Assembly: GCF_022812285.1 (NCBI RefSeq)
Contig: NZ_CP093300.1
Coordinates: 434,001 to 498,000 of the forward strand
Direction: 5' to 3'
From: Alkalihalobacillus sp. LMS39
Lineage (GTDB): Bacteria > Bacillota > Bacilli > Bacillales > Bacillaceae_F
Length of the DNA: 64,000 bases
Shown here: positions 54,041 through 62,031 of the stretch, piece after piece
How positions within the stretch are numbered: position 1 is the first letter of the stretch
How the letters are laid out: the number at the start of each line of letters is the position of its first letter
The notes under the pieces: model-generated
Told to the model about the DNA's origin: nothing
Databases searched by the model: none
What the model saw: the letters and a program-made list of their open reading frames with translations, nothing else
Program-made: the position numbers and the translations under genes

Positions 54041-54919
54041 TTGAAAAAATTCAAGAAATTTTATTTAGAGATTACAAGTGTTTGTAATCTTGCCTGTAGC
54101 TTTTGTCCACCAACAGAACGACAAAAGCAATTTTTATCAGTAGCCGATTTCTCAAAACGGTTAGATGAAATTAAACCATACACAGACTATATTTATTTGC
54201 ATGTAAAAGGAGAGCCACTTCTCCATCCGAAAATTGATCAGCTTCTAGATATAAGCCATGAAAAAGGTTTTAAAGTGAACATTACAACAAATGGCACATT
54301 AATAGAAAAAAATAAACATAAATTGCTCAATAAACCGGCCTTACGCCAAATGAATTTTTCTTTGCACAGCTTTGATGGACATGCCGGGTCAAAGGATAAA
54401 GAAGGATATGTCAACTCAATTCTTTCCTTTATAAAAGAAATGACAAGTCAATCAAATACTATTTTCTCACTCCGTTTATGGAATTTGACTCCAGACAATA
54501 CGACAAATGTCATCAAACAACAAAACCGAAAAATATTAGAGATGATTGAAACAGAATTTAATCTTCCATATAAAATAGAAGAAAAAGTAGTACCAGGTAG
54601 TGGCGTGAAAATTGCGGAGCGAATTTACATTAATCAAGATATCGAATTTAAATGGCCTGCCTTACATGAAGAGGAGGATGATGGGAAAGGGTTTTGTTAT
54701 GGCTTACGAAATCAAGCCGGCATTTTAGCAAACGGAACCGTTATTCCTTGCTGCTTAGATGGAGAAGGTGTGATTAATCTAGGCAATATCAATCAATCTT
54801 CCTTTTCAGATATTATAGAAGGCGACAGAGCGAAAACAATCGTTGATGGATTTTCACAACGAGTTGCTGTGGAAGAGCTTTGTCGAAAATGTGGGTATCG
54901 AAAGCGGTTTGGCAAGTAG
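54041..54919 (+). CDS. radical SAM / SPASM domain protein
   Basis: A 292-residue radical SAM enzyme. The cluster motif is CNLACSFC with C15, C19 and C22. KGEPLLHP (about 55) is the GGEP-like SAM-binding motif with Lys in place of the first Gly, and NITTNGTL (about 83) is typical. The C-terminal part has a SPASM-like Cys set: CYGLRNQAGILANGTVIPCC (about 226-245) and CRKCGYRKRF (about 281-290). Such proteins often modify peptides, but no small precursor gene is seen beside it. Start is TTG at 54041 with GAGG about 10 bases upstream. Confidence 0.9.
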   Translation: MKKFKKFYLEITSVCNLACSFCPPTERQKQFLSVADFSKRLDEIKPYTDYIYLHVKGEPLLHPKIDQLLDISHEKGFKVNITTNGTLIEKNKHKLLNKPALRQMNFSLHSFDGHAGSKDKEGYVNSILSFIKEMTSQSNTIFSLRLWNLTPDNTTNVIKQQNRKILEMIETEFNLPYKIEEKVVPGSGVKIAERIYINQDIEFKWPALHEEEDDGKGFCYGLRNQAGILANGTVIPCCLDGEGVINLGNINQSSFSDIIEGDRAKTIVDGFSQRVAVEELCRKCGYRKRFGK

Positions 54920-54936
54920 TCGTACTTATCGGCCCG

Positions 54937-55121
54937 TTCGGACACCTGTTCCGTTAAATAGCAGAATATCGGTCTTTTTTTAATCGTATCGGACATACGT
55001 TCCTCTATTTCATAATATATGGGTGAATTCCAACGAAAATTAGTGGAATAGCGGAATAGATGTCCAATAGCTTTTGAAAAATCGAGGATTTGGCCAATTT
55101 AGCGGAACAGATGTCCGTTAG
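54937..55121. repeat. symmetrical intergenic repeat element, locus D
   Basis: Forward units at 54937 and 54988, inverted units at 55048 and 55100, nested about a centre near 55029. It begins 18 bp after the radical SAM stop and occupies about half of the 390-bp space before glnS. The second and third units are diverged in their last bases. The remainder (55122-55311) holds the glnS promoter region. Confidence 0.82.
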
Positions 55122-55226
55122 AAAAAAGAAACATTAATTTGAGCGATTGAAAATTGCGGATTCGTCCATACTGATTGAAAGTGGGAAAACAAACCTCGTA
55201 AAACCTGATTTCACTTGCGCATACGA

Positions 55227-55261
55227 GGACTTGTGTTACAATATTGACTATTATATAGTGT
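55227..55261 (+). promoter_or_regulatory. possible glnS promoter
   Basis: An AT-rich block with TTGTGT, TTGACT and TATAGT/TATAAT hexamers. TTGTGT-17 bp-TATAGT is the best-spaced pair. No T-box-like leader is visible between here and the start. Confidence 0.35.
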
Positions 55262-55311
55262 ATAATGGAAATTTCATGCACAAAAGAACAATAGGAAAGG
55301 GTGAAAAAAGG

Positions 55312-56985
55312 TTGGAGCATAATTCTTCAAATTTTATCCGAAATATTATAAAAGAAGATTTAGAATCGGGAAAACGGAACCATGTCATCACACGTTTTCC
55401 GCCAGAACCGAACGGATATTTACATATTGGGCATGCGAAGTCAATTGTCATTAATTTTGACTTAGCGGATGAGTTTAATGGAAAAACAAATTTACGTTTT
55501 GATGACACAAACCCGCTAAAGGAAGATGTAGAATATGTCAATGCCATTAAAGAAGATGTGGAATGGCTTGGATATAAATGGGACGGTTTATTTTACGCAT
55601 CAAATTATTTCCAAGAGATGTATGAACGAGCGGTTCTTCTCATTAAAAAAGGAAAAGCATATGTTGATGACCTGTCCCAAGAAGAAATACGTGCACATCG
55701 AGGAACATTAACAGAACCAGGGAAAGACAGTCCATATCGAAATCGTACGATTGAAGAAAATCTAGATTTGTTTGAGCGCATGCGTAAAGGTGAGTTTGGA
55801 AATGGTGAAAAAGTATTGCGTGCAAAAATTGATATGAATTCCCCAAATATTAATATGCGTGATCCTGTTATTTACCGTATTTCACATGCCACACATCATA
55901 ACACAGGAGACGAGTGGTGTATTTATCCAATGTACTCTTTTGCACATCCGATTGAGGATGCAATAGAGGATGTCACTCATTCGATTTGTACTACCGAATT
56001 TGAAGACCAACGCCCATTATATAATTGGATTGTTGAACAATGTGAGATGTCGAGCACGCCACAACAAATTGAATTTGGCCGTTTAAATATTACAAATGCA
56101 GTCATGAGTAAGCGGAAGTTAAAGCAACTTGTAGATGAAGGCTTTGTCGATGGATGGGACGATCCACGAATGCCAACGATTTCAGGGTTGCGTCGCAGAG
56201 GATATACTCCAGATGCAATTCGTGCTTTTGTTCGAGAAACAGGAGTATCTAAAGGTTCAGGTACGGTTGACTCTCAAATGTTAGATCATTTTGTGCGTGA
56301 AGACTTAAAAATGAGTGCGCCGCGTACAATGGGAGTGTTACGCCCGTTAAAAGTCGTCATTACGAACTATCCGGAAGGTCAAGTAGAAATGCTTGATGCT
56401 GAAATTAATCCGGAAAACCCTGAAATGGGAACGAGACAAATTCCGTTTTCTAAAGAAATATATATTGAGCAAGAAGACTTTATGGAAGATCCACCGAAAA
56501 AATATTTCCGACTTTTTCCTGGAAATGAAGTGAGGTTAAAGCATGCTTATTTTATTAAGTGTGAAGATGTGATTAAAGATGAAGATGGCAATGTCGTCGA
56601 AATCCATTGTACGTATGACCCAGAAACAAAAAGTGGAACAGGTTTTACCGGTCGTAAAGTGAAAGGGACATTGCATTGGGTTGAAGCAACACAAGCGGTT
56701 CCGGCAGAGTTTCGTTTATATGAACCACTCATTTTAAGCGAAGACCCGACTGAAGTCGAAGAAGAGACAGAAGCTGAAGAGGAAAAAACATTCTTAGACC
56801 AAGTGAATCCAAACTCCCTACAAGTGTTAAAAGGGTTTGTGGAACCAAACATGAAGGATGTTAAACCACAAGAAAAGTTTCAATTTTTTAGACACGGATA
56901 TTTTAATGTAGACCCAAAAGAAACATCAGCCAATAACACTGTGTTTAATTTAATTGTTTCATTAAAAAGTTCATTTAAACTATAA
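55312..56985 (+). CDS. glnS: glutaminyl-tRNA synthetase
   Basis: Charges tRNA-Gln with glutamine directly. Start is TTG at 55312 with GGAAAGGGTGA upstream; the resulting 557 residues match the 554 of E. coli GlnRS, whereas the frame is open 55 codons earlier through the promoter. The class I signatures are [15 protein letters not shown] (about 31-45) and [14 protein letters not shown] (about 264-277). The C-terminal beta-barrel anticodon domain (about 335-550) is present; no YqeY fusion is seen. Many Bacillus lack this enzyme and use GatCAB instead, so its presence suggests horizontal acquisition. Confidence 0.96.
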   Translation: MEHNSSNFIRNIIKEDLESGKRNHVITRFPPEPNGYLHIGHAKSIVINFDLADEFNGKTNLRFDDTNPLKEDVEYVNAIKEDVEWLGYKWDGLFYASNYFQEMYERAVLLIKKGKAYVDDLSQEEIRAHRGTLTEPGKDSPYRNRTIEENLDLFERMRKGEFGNGEKVLRAKIDMNSPNINMRDPVIYRISHATHHNTGDEWCIYPMYSFAHPIEDAIEDVTHSICTTEFEDQRPLYNWIVEQCEMSSTPQQIEFGRLNITNAVMSKRKLKQLVDEGFVDGWDDPRMPTISGLRRRGYTPDAIRAFVRETGVSKGSGTVDSQMLDHFVREDLKMSAPRTMGVLRPLKVVITNYPEGQVEMLDAEINPENPEMGTRQIPFSKEIYIEQEDFMEDPPKKYFRLFPGNEVRLKHAYFIKCEDVIKDEDGNVVEIHCTYDPETKSGTGFTGRKVKGTLHWVEATQAVPAEFRLYEPLILSEDPTEVEEETEAEEEKTFLDQVNPNSLQVLKGFVEPNMKDVKPQEKFQFFRHGYFNVDPKETSANNTVFNLIVSLKSSFKL

Positions 56986-56993
56986 GAAAAACG

Positions 56994-57029
56994 CATCAAC
57001 AACTCTTTTAGAATTGTTGATGTTTTTTT
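56994..57029 (+). terminator. terminator after glnS
   Basis: Stem CATCAACAA/TTGTTGATG with a longer inner helix followed by seven T. Confidence 0.88.
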
Positions 57030-57128
57030 GTGTGTCTCTTTTTCTGCAATTAAGATTGTCCGATACATATTTTTGCCGATCAAATAATACGTTTCCTAAT
57101 AAAGTGCAAAAAGGTGGTGAAGGGACAG

Positions 57129-57770
57129 ATGACTGGAAGTGTGACGGAAAAAGTATATACGGAAATGACGTTTAAAGCGCTCGTCGACGCCATTCTTCCT
57201 ATAACAAGACTAGACTCAAAAATAACAGGAGGGCAACCTCAATCATATCGAGCGTCAGATTTACAAATACATCAATATGTTATGTTTGCATTGGATCACT
57301 ATATTACAGTTCAACAACAACTGTTTCAAACGCGAATTCCTCTTTCATATCCAACGGCGTTAATGTTAGATATCGCCGCTTCATTTTTACCTCATCTGTC
57401 TAATGAAACTCAAACTAAGAATCAAGGACTGTTTGCTACCCTTTCGAAAAAAGACCGAATCCGAACATTGTCCTTATTAGAAAATATTGAAATTGATCTG
57501 TATCTTTTGCCGAACCCTTACCATAATAATGCGGGCCTTGTTCAGTATATGGCTGATGCATTGAACCGGTTAACGATGTTAGGGTTTTATTCAGAGTGGG
57601 CTGCATATGGAAAAACAAGAGATGAACCACCACAAGTAAGACAACTACAATATTTCCCAATCGGTTGGATGGAAGCTCAATATCCTGGTGTTTCATATGG
57701 GTACCGTGATTTTCGAGGCTTTTTGTTGAAGATGGGGAGAACGGAGGCAAATGATGAGTCATCATTATGA
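57129..57770 (+). CDS. small subunit of a GMC-type dehydrogenase (gluconate 2-dehydrogenase subunit 3-like)
   Basis: A 213-residue helical protein that precedes and overlaps a GMC oxidoreductase gene by about 17 bp. In two- or three-subunit flavin dehydrogenases this position is held by the subunit 3 family, which assists export or assembly. Start at 57129 (MTGSVTEKVYTEMTF) with AAAGGTGGTGA 8 bases upstream. No twin-Arg or other signal peptide is visible here. Motifs include FKALVDAILPITRLDSKITGG (about 12-32) and a C-terminal IGWMEAQYPGVSYGYRDFRG. The assignment rests partly on the neighbour. Confidence 0.75.
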   Translation: MTGSVTEKVYTEMTFKALVDAILPITRLDSKITGGQPQSYRASDLQIHQYVMFALDHYITVQQQLFQTRIPLSYPTALMLDIAASFLPHLSNETQTKNQGLFATLSKKDRIRTLSLLENIEIDLYLLPNPYHNNAGLVQYMADALNRLTMLGFYSEWAAYGKTRDEPPQVRQLQYFPIGWMEAQYPGVSYGYRDFRGFLLKMGRTEANDESSL

Positions 57771-59451
57771 TGTTATTATTATTGGGTCTGGTGGTGGAGG
57801 TGCTGTTGCGGCAAAAGAACTAGGAGAGTTGGGTATAAAGACGATTGTTCTTGATGCTGGCCCTTGGTATGGGAATAAAAAATGGCCTTATCCTAATTCA
57901 GTCCGCGGGGCAGAAACGAGTTGTGATCCTGATGACTTAGATGTGAATTTATATAGAAGTCATTTAACAAGGCGGGAACAGGATATGAACGATCCGATTA
58001 CCGGTAAATTACGGTGGGGCCCTGCTGACCGCAGACGATCACCATGGTATCGAAATATTCCAGATCAAGCCTTATTATGGCAAGTAGCTGGAATCGGAGG
58101 AACGACACTTCATTATTATGGGAATAGTCCAAGAGCTTATCCTGCTAGTATTAATAATCATTGGCCGATTCGCTATGAGGAGCTTATTCCTTATTATGAA
58201 AAAGTAGAAGCAATATTACCAGTGGAATTTGCCCCGACAACATCGAAAGAACAATTGTTTTATTATGGGGCGGAAAAGGCGGGCTTTTCGTTAATTCCTA
58301 CTTTAGACGTGACAGAAGTTGGTTATCGACCACAACCGAATGCGATTTTGCCCCCAAATGAACGTTTAATGGATGAAAATTATTCACTAGAAGAGATAAG
58401 TCATATGGAAGGCTGTACGTTAAGTGGACATTGTGGGCAAGGCTGCCCATACGGTCCTTCTGTAGAAAAAGCTGCGAAACGATCCACAAATGTAAGTTAT
58501 GTGCCGTTAGCGATGAAAACAGGAAATGTTACGTTCAGACCGAATGCATTTGCGACAAAAGTATTAACAGAAAAGTTGCCTAACGGGGAGGAGCAAGCAT
58601 TCGGTGTGCAATATCGAGATACATGGACTGGAGAGACCGAAGAAGTTCAAGCAAAAATTGTCATTATGGCTGCTGGCTGTGTGGAAACACCAAGGCTTTG
58701 GTTGAATTCTGATTTGCCTTTTAATCATTGGGTTGGCAGAGGGTTAACAAATCATTATATGGATGCAGTTACCGGGACATTTGATGAACAGCAGCTTATG
58801 AAAATTCTCGGAACGCCTTCCGTTTATCCTTTTATCGGTCATACTTCAGGAGCGAGGTTAGATTATCCTGGATTAGGTATGATTGAAAATTTAGGGGAAA
58901 GTCCAGGATTGTCAGCTCAAATGTTATATGGCTTTAGCCAAGCGGGTTATAATAAATTCCATAGTGAACAAAAAGCAGATGAGCAGGGAAGATTGGTTGG
59001 AACTGAATTAAAAGAGGCAATGAATGATTATCGTAATTCCTTATCTTTGCTTATTATTACAGGAGATGAAGTTCAATATAATAACAGGGTGGAGTTAGAC
59101 CCTCATATAAAAGATGAGCATGGTCAAGTTCCAATTGTGAAGTATACACCAAGTAAACAAGATGAGTGGAAGCGAAATGAACTCGTCAAAATAGGAATGA
59201 CAATGTTAGAACAAGCGGGGGCAAAATCAATTCATCGAAGTGATTTACCGCCAAATTTATATATCCATTTGGAAAGTACGATGAGAATGGGATATGTCGT
59301 TGATTCGACATGTGAAGCATACCAAGTGAAACGCTTATTTATTGCTGATAATAGCGTTCATTATAATTCAATAGGAGGAGTGAATCCAACGCTAACAACA
59401 CAAGCTTTAACGACACGGACAATAGAACTGATGGTGGAAAAATATTTTTAA
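57754..59451 (+). CDS. GMC-family FAD-dependent oxidoreductase
   Basis: A 565-residue flavin dehydrogenase. The N-terminal Rossmann loop is YDVIIIGSGGGGAVAAKELG (about 5-24). VAGIGGTTLHYYGNSPRAYP (about 110) is the flavin-contacting GMC segment, CTLSGHCGQGCPYG (about 225) has a Cys cluster, and the C-terminal block SVHYNSIGGVNPTLTTQAL (about 530) carries the catalytic His and Asn. I start at the second of two adjacent ATG codons because GGAGG is 6 bases upstream of it. It probably oxidises a sugar or alcohol and passes electrons on; no cytochrome gene follows. Confidence 0.92.
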   Translation: MSHHYDVIIIGSGGGGAVAAKELGELGIKTIVLDAGPWYGNKKWPYPNSVRGAETSCDPDDLDVNLYRSHLTRREQDMNDPITGKLRWGPADRRRSPWYRNIPDQALLWQVAGIGGTTLHYYGNSPRAYPASINNHWPIRYEELIPYYEKVEAILPVEFAPTTSKEQLFYYGAEKAGFSLIPTLDVTEVGYRPQPNAILPPNERLMDENYSLEEISHMEGCTLSGHCGQGCPYGPSVEKAAKRSTNVSYVPLAMKTGNVTFRPNAFATKVLTEKLPNGEEQAFGVQYRDTWTGETEEVQAKIVIMAAGCVETPRLWLNSDLPFNHWVGRGLTNHYMDAVTGTFDEQQLMKILGTPSVYPFIGHTSGARLDYPGLGMIENLGESPGLSAQMLYGFSQAGYNKFHSEQKADEQGRLVGTELKEAMNDYRNSLSLLIITGDEVQYNNRVELDPHIKDEHGQVPIVKYTPSKQDEWKRNELVKIGMTMLEQAGAKSIHRSDLPPNLYIHLESTMRMGYVVDSTCEAYQVKRLFIADNSVHYNSIGGVNPTLTTQALTTRTIELMVEKYF

Positions 59452-59648
59452 TGATGAATGGCGCGAGTTAATGAAAATTAACCGCGCCAAAGTTCATTTT
59501 CTTGGATTTTGATTGAAGTTTGTTATGATAAACGTAAGGATTAGACAACAGAGAAACACAACAAGGTAGAAGGATAATTCAATAATGGGAGTAAACAATA
59601 AAACAAGATTGAAAAATGAATAAAAACTACGGTAAAGAAGGAGTTAAA

Positions 59649-61124
59649 ATGCCAAATAATCAATCAAATCAAGTCGGTTGGAACTTAGACAATAGTTATG
59701 CCAAGCTTCCAGGGACGTTTTATTCCAAGTTAGAACCCAATTCGGTTCAATCACCAGCATTAATCAAGCTTAATTCAACTTTGGCTGAATCACTAGGGTT
59801 AAGGGAAGAAGAATTACAAAGACAAGAAGCGCTTGAGGTTTTTGCTGGAAACCAAACTCCCGAACAAGCTGAACCATTAGCACAGGCTTATGCTGGGCAT
59901 CAATTTGGGCATTTTACAATGCTAGGAGATGGACGGGCTATTTTACTAGGTGAACAACTAACACCAGAAGGGGAGCGTTTTGATATCCAATTAAAAGGTT
60001 CTGGGCGAACACCCTATTCCCGTGGCGGCGACGGTCGAGCTGCACTTGGACCTATGTTACGTGAATACATTATTAGTGAAGCAATGTATGCTCTCGGAAT
60101 CCCAACAACCCGAAGTTTAGCGGTTGTGACAACAGGTGAACCTGTATACCGTGAGATTGAGCTGCCCGGTGCAATTTTAACTCGTGTTGCCGCCAGTCAT
60201 ATTAGAGTAGGAACGTTTCAGTATGCAGCGAAATGGGGTACTCATGAAGAATTGCAAACATTAGCTGATTATACGATACAACGCCATTATCCGACTATCG
60301 ACATTGCGGCTGAAAACCGATATGTGTTATTTCTTCGTGAAGTGATAAAACGACAGGCGGCTTTAATAGCAAAATGGCAGAATGTTGGATTTATTCATGG
60401 TGTGATGAATACCGATAATATGACGATATGTGGGGAAACCATTGATTATGGTCCTTGCGCCTTTATGGATACGTATCATCCTGAGACGGTTTTTAGTTCA
60501 ATCGATAGACAAGGGCGATATGCATACGGTAATCAGCCTTTTATCGGCGGCTGGAATTTAGCCAGGTTTGCAGAAACATTATTGCCGTTGTTCCATGAAA
60601 ATGAAGAAGAAGCTGTAAAGATTGCACAAGAGGAAATCTCAACATACATGGATATTTATGAAGAGTACTGGCTTGAAGGAATGAGAAAGAAACTTGGCAT
60701 CATCACTAAGGAAAAAGAGGATAAGGACCTAATTGAGCAGCTGCTAACGATGATGCAACAACACCAAGCTGATTTTACAAATACGTTCCGCACTCTCACA
60801 TTGGATAAAAAAGAGGACCTTGCGTTTTCAGAATCTGACTCTTTTTTACAATGGTATAAAAAGTGGCAAGACCGATTAGACAGTCAAGGTGAAGCTAAAG
60901 AAGTTGTAATTCAAACGATGAAGCAATCAAACCCAGCTGTCATTCCCCGAAATTATCGTGTTGAGGAAGCACTTGAAGCCGCAGTGGAAGAAGATGACTA
61001 TAGCGTGATGGAGAGGCTATTAGATGTTCTTTTACAACCATACGAATATGAGAAAGTAGAAGATAAATTTTGTACATTACCGCCAAATTCAAGTCAACCA
61101 TATCGAACATACTGTGGTACGTAG
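59649..61124 (+). CDS. selO: SelO (YdiU) pseudokinase-fold protein AMPylator
   Basis: Transfers AMP to protein side chains; 491 residues, UPF0061/SelO family. Start at 59649 ([21 protein letters not shown]) with GAAGGAG 6 bases upstream. Conserved blocks are [20 protein letters not shown] (about 80-99), [20 protein letters not shown] (about 110-129), [11 protein letters not shown]-like [14 protein letters not shown] (about 183) and [20 protein letters not shown] (about 256-275) with the metal and active-site Asp/Asn. The C-terminus ends CGT with an ordinary Cys where eukaryotic SelO has Sec. Single gene. Confidence 0.95.
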   Translation: MPNNQSNQVGWNLDNSYAKLPGTFYSKLEPNSVQSPALIKLNSTLAESLGLREEELQRQEALEVFAGNQTPEQAEPLAQAYAGHQFGHFTMLGDGRAILLGEQLTPEGERFDIQLKGSGRTPYSRGGDGRAALGPMLREYIISEAMYALGIPTTRSLAVVTTGEPVYREIELPGAILTRVAASHIRVGTFQYAAKWGTHEELQTLADYTIQRHYPTIDIAAENRYVLFLREVIKRQAALIAKWQNVGFIHGVMNTDNMTICGETIDYGPCAFMDTYHPETVFSSIDRQGRYAYGNQPFIGGWNLARFAETLLPLFHENEEEAVKIAQEEISTYMDIYEEYWLEGMRKKLGIITKEKEDKDLIEQLLTMMQQHQADFTNTFRTLTLDKKEDLAFSESDSFLQWYKKWQDRLDSQGEAKEVVIQTMKQSNPAVIPRNYRVEEALEAAVEEDDYSVMERLLDVLLQPYEYEKVEDKFCTLPPNSSQPYRTYCGT

Positions 61125-61330
61125 TAACGGAGAGATGAACGTAAACTACTGCAGAAGCATAGGTGAGACCTCATCGTTCATAGCACGAGAAGGCTCACCG
61201 GTCATGCTTGGTATGTTTTTGTAGAAGGGAAGAAAGATTCTATAATGGATTGCGTGAATTTTCTTTTTATGTTACCTTTATAAGATGAAATGACTATTTT
61301 AGTTTTTTGGTCGGCTGAGGGAGAAAGAAT

Positions 61331-61903
61331 ATGGAAAATGAGAAAAAGAAATGGATAGTAGAAGCAGCAACAAAATCGTTTTCGCTTTTTGGTTATAAAG
61401 CAACGACGATGGATCAAGTGGCGAAAATAGCGAAAGTTGGAAAAGGAACAATTTATACGTATTTCTCAACAAAAGAAGAGCTGTTAAAAGCGATCATTGA
61501 AGATATTGGTAGGCAAATGAGAGACGTGGCAACACAATCCATCGACCCTAAAGCATCATTTATAAGCAACTTTAGTGCAGCATTAGGAGGAGTTGTTGCA
61601 TTCCGTGAAAAACATGAATTAACGATTAAGCTTTTTCAAGAAGTAAAAGAAATTGGCACGCCAGCCGTTGTCGATGCACTGCAATCGCTAGAAGTAGAAA
61701 TATGTGATTTTATTGAAGCTAGTATTATTAAAGCGATTGAAAAAGGAGAACTGAAGGAATGCAATCCGAAAATTACGGCTTTCCTTATGTTTAAAATGTA
61801 TATTAACTTAGTGAATGATTGGAAAGAACGGCATGAACCGCTTCCTAAAGAAGAAGTAGCAAGATTAATAGAAATGTATTTTATGGATGGACTAGCGACA
61901 TAA
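61331..61903 (+). CDS. TetR-family regulator (YhgD-like)
   Basis: A 190-residue TetR repressor. The helix-turn-helix is ATTMDQVAKIAKVGKGTIYTYFSTKEELL (about 24-52). GAGGGAG precedes the ATG. It lies 128 bp before a yhgE-like gene on the same strand, the order known from B. subtilis yhgD-yhgE. It probably controls that membrane protein gene. The ligand domain ends EMYFMDGLAT and shows no special feature. A weak hairpin overlaps its stop codon (61889-61914) with TTTTTT after it. Confidence 0.88.
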   Translation: MENEKKKWIVEAATKSFSLFGYKATTMDQVAKIAKVGKGTIYTYFSTKEELLKAIIEDIGRQMRDVATQSIDPKASFISNFSAALGGVVAFREKHELTIKLFQEVKEIGTPAVVDALQSLEVEICDFIEASIIKAIEKGELKECNPKITAFLMFKMYINLVNDWKERHEPLPKEEVARLIEMYFMDGLAT

Positions 61904-62031
61904 AGGGTTAGTCTCTCTTTTTTACTATTATTATGACCAAAAAACTAAATCAGTCATAATTACTCATTTAAACGATATAGTGTAAAAGAGACAAGGTAAA
62001 AGAAAGTCATGATTTAAAACTGGAGGGAAAA

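Noticed and set aside
55122-55311. T-box or other riboswitch before glnS
   Set aside because: The leader is short and AT-rich, and I find no specifier stem or conserved T-box sequence.
59459-59489. GGCGCG...CGCGCC hairpin after the GMC oxidoreductase gene
   Set aside because: It is a clear inverted repeat but has no T tract, so I do not list it as a terminator.
61162-61199. GGTGAG/CTCACC hairpin after selO
   Set aside because: No T tract follows and the loop is long; too weak to call a terminator.
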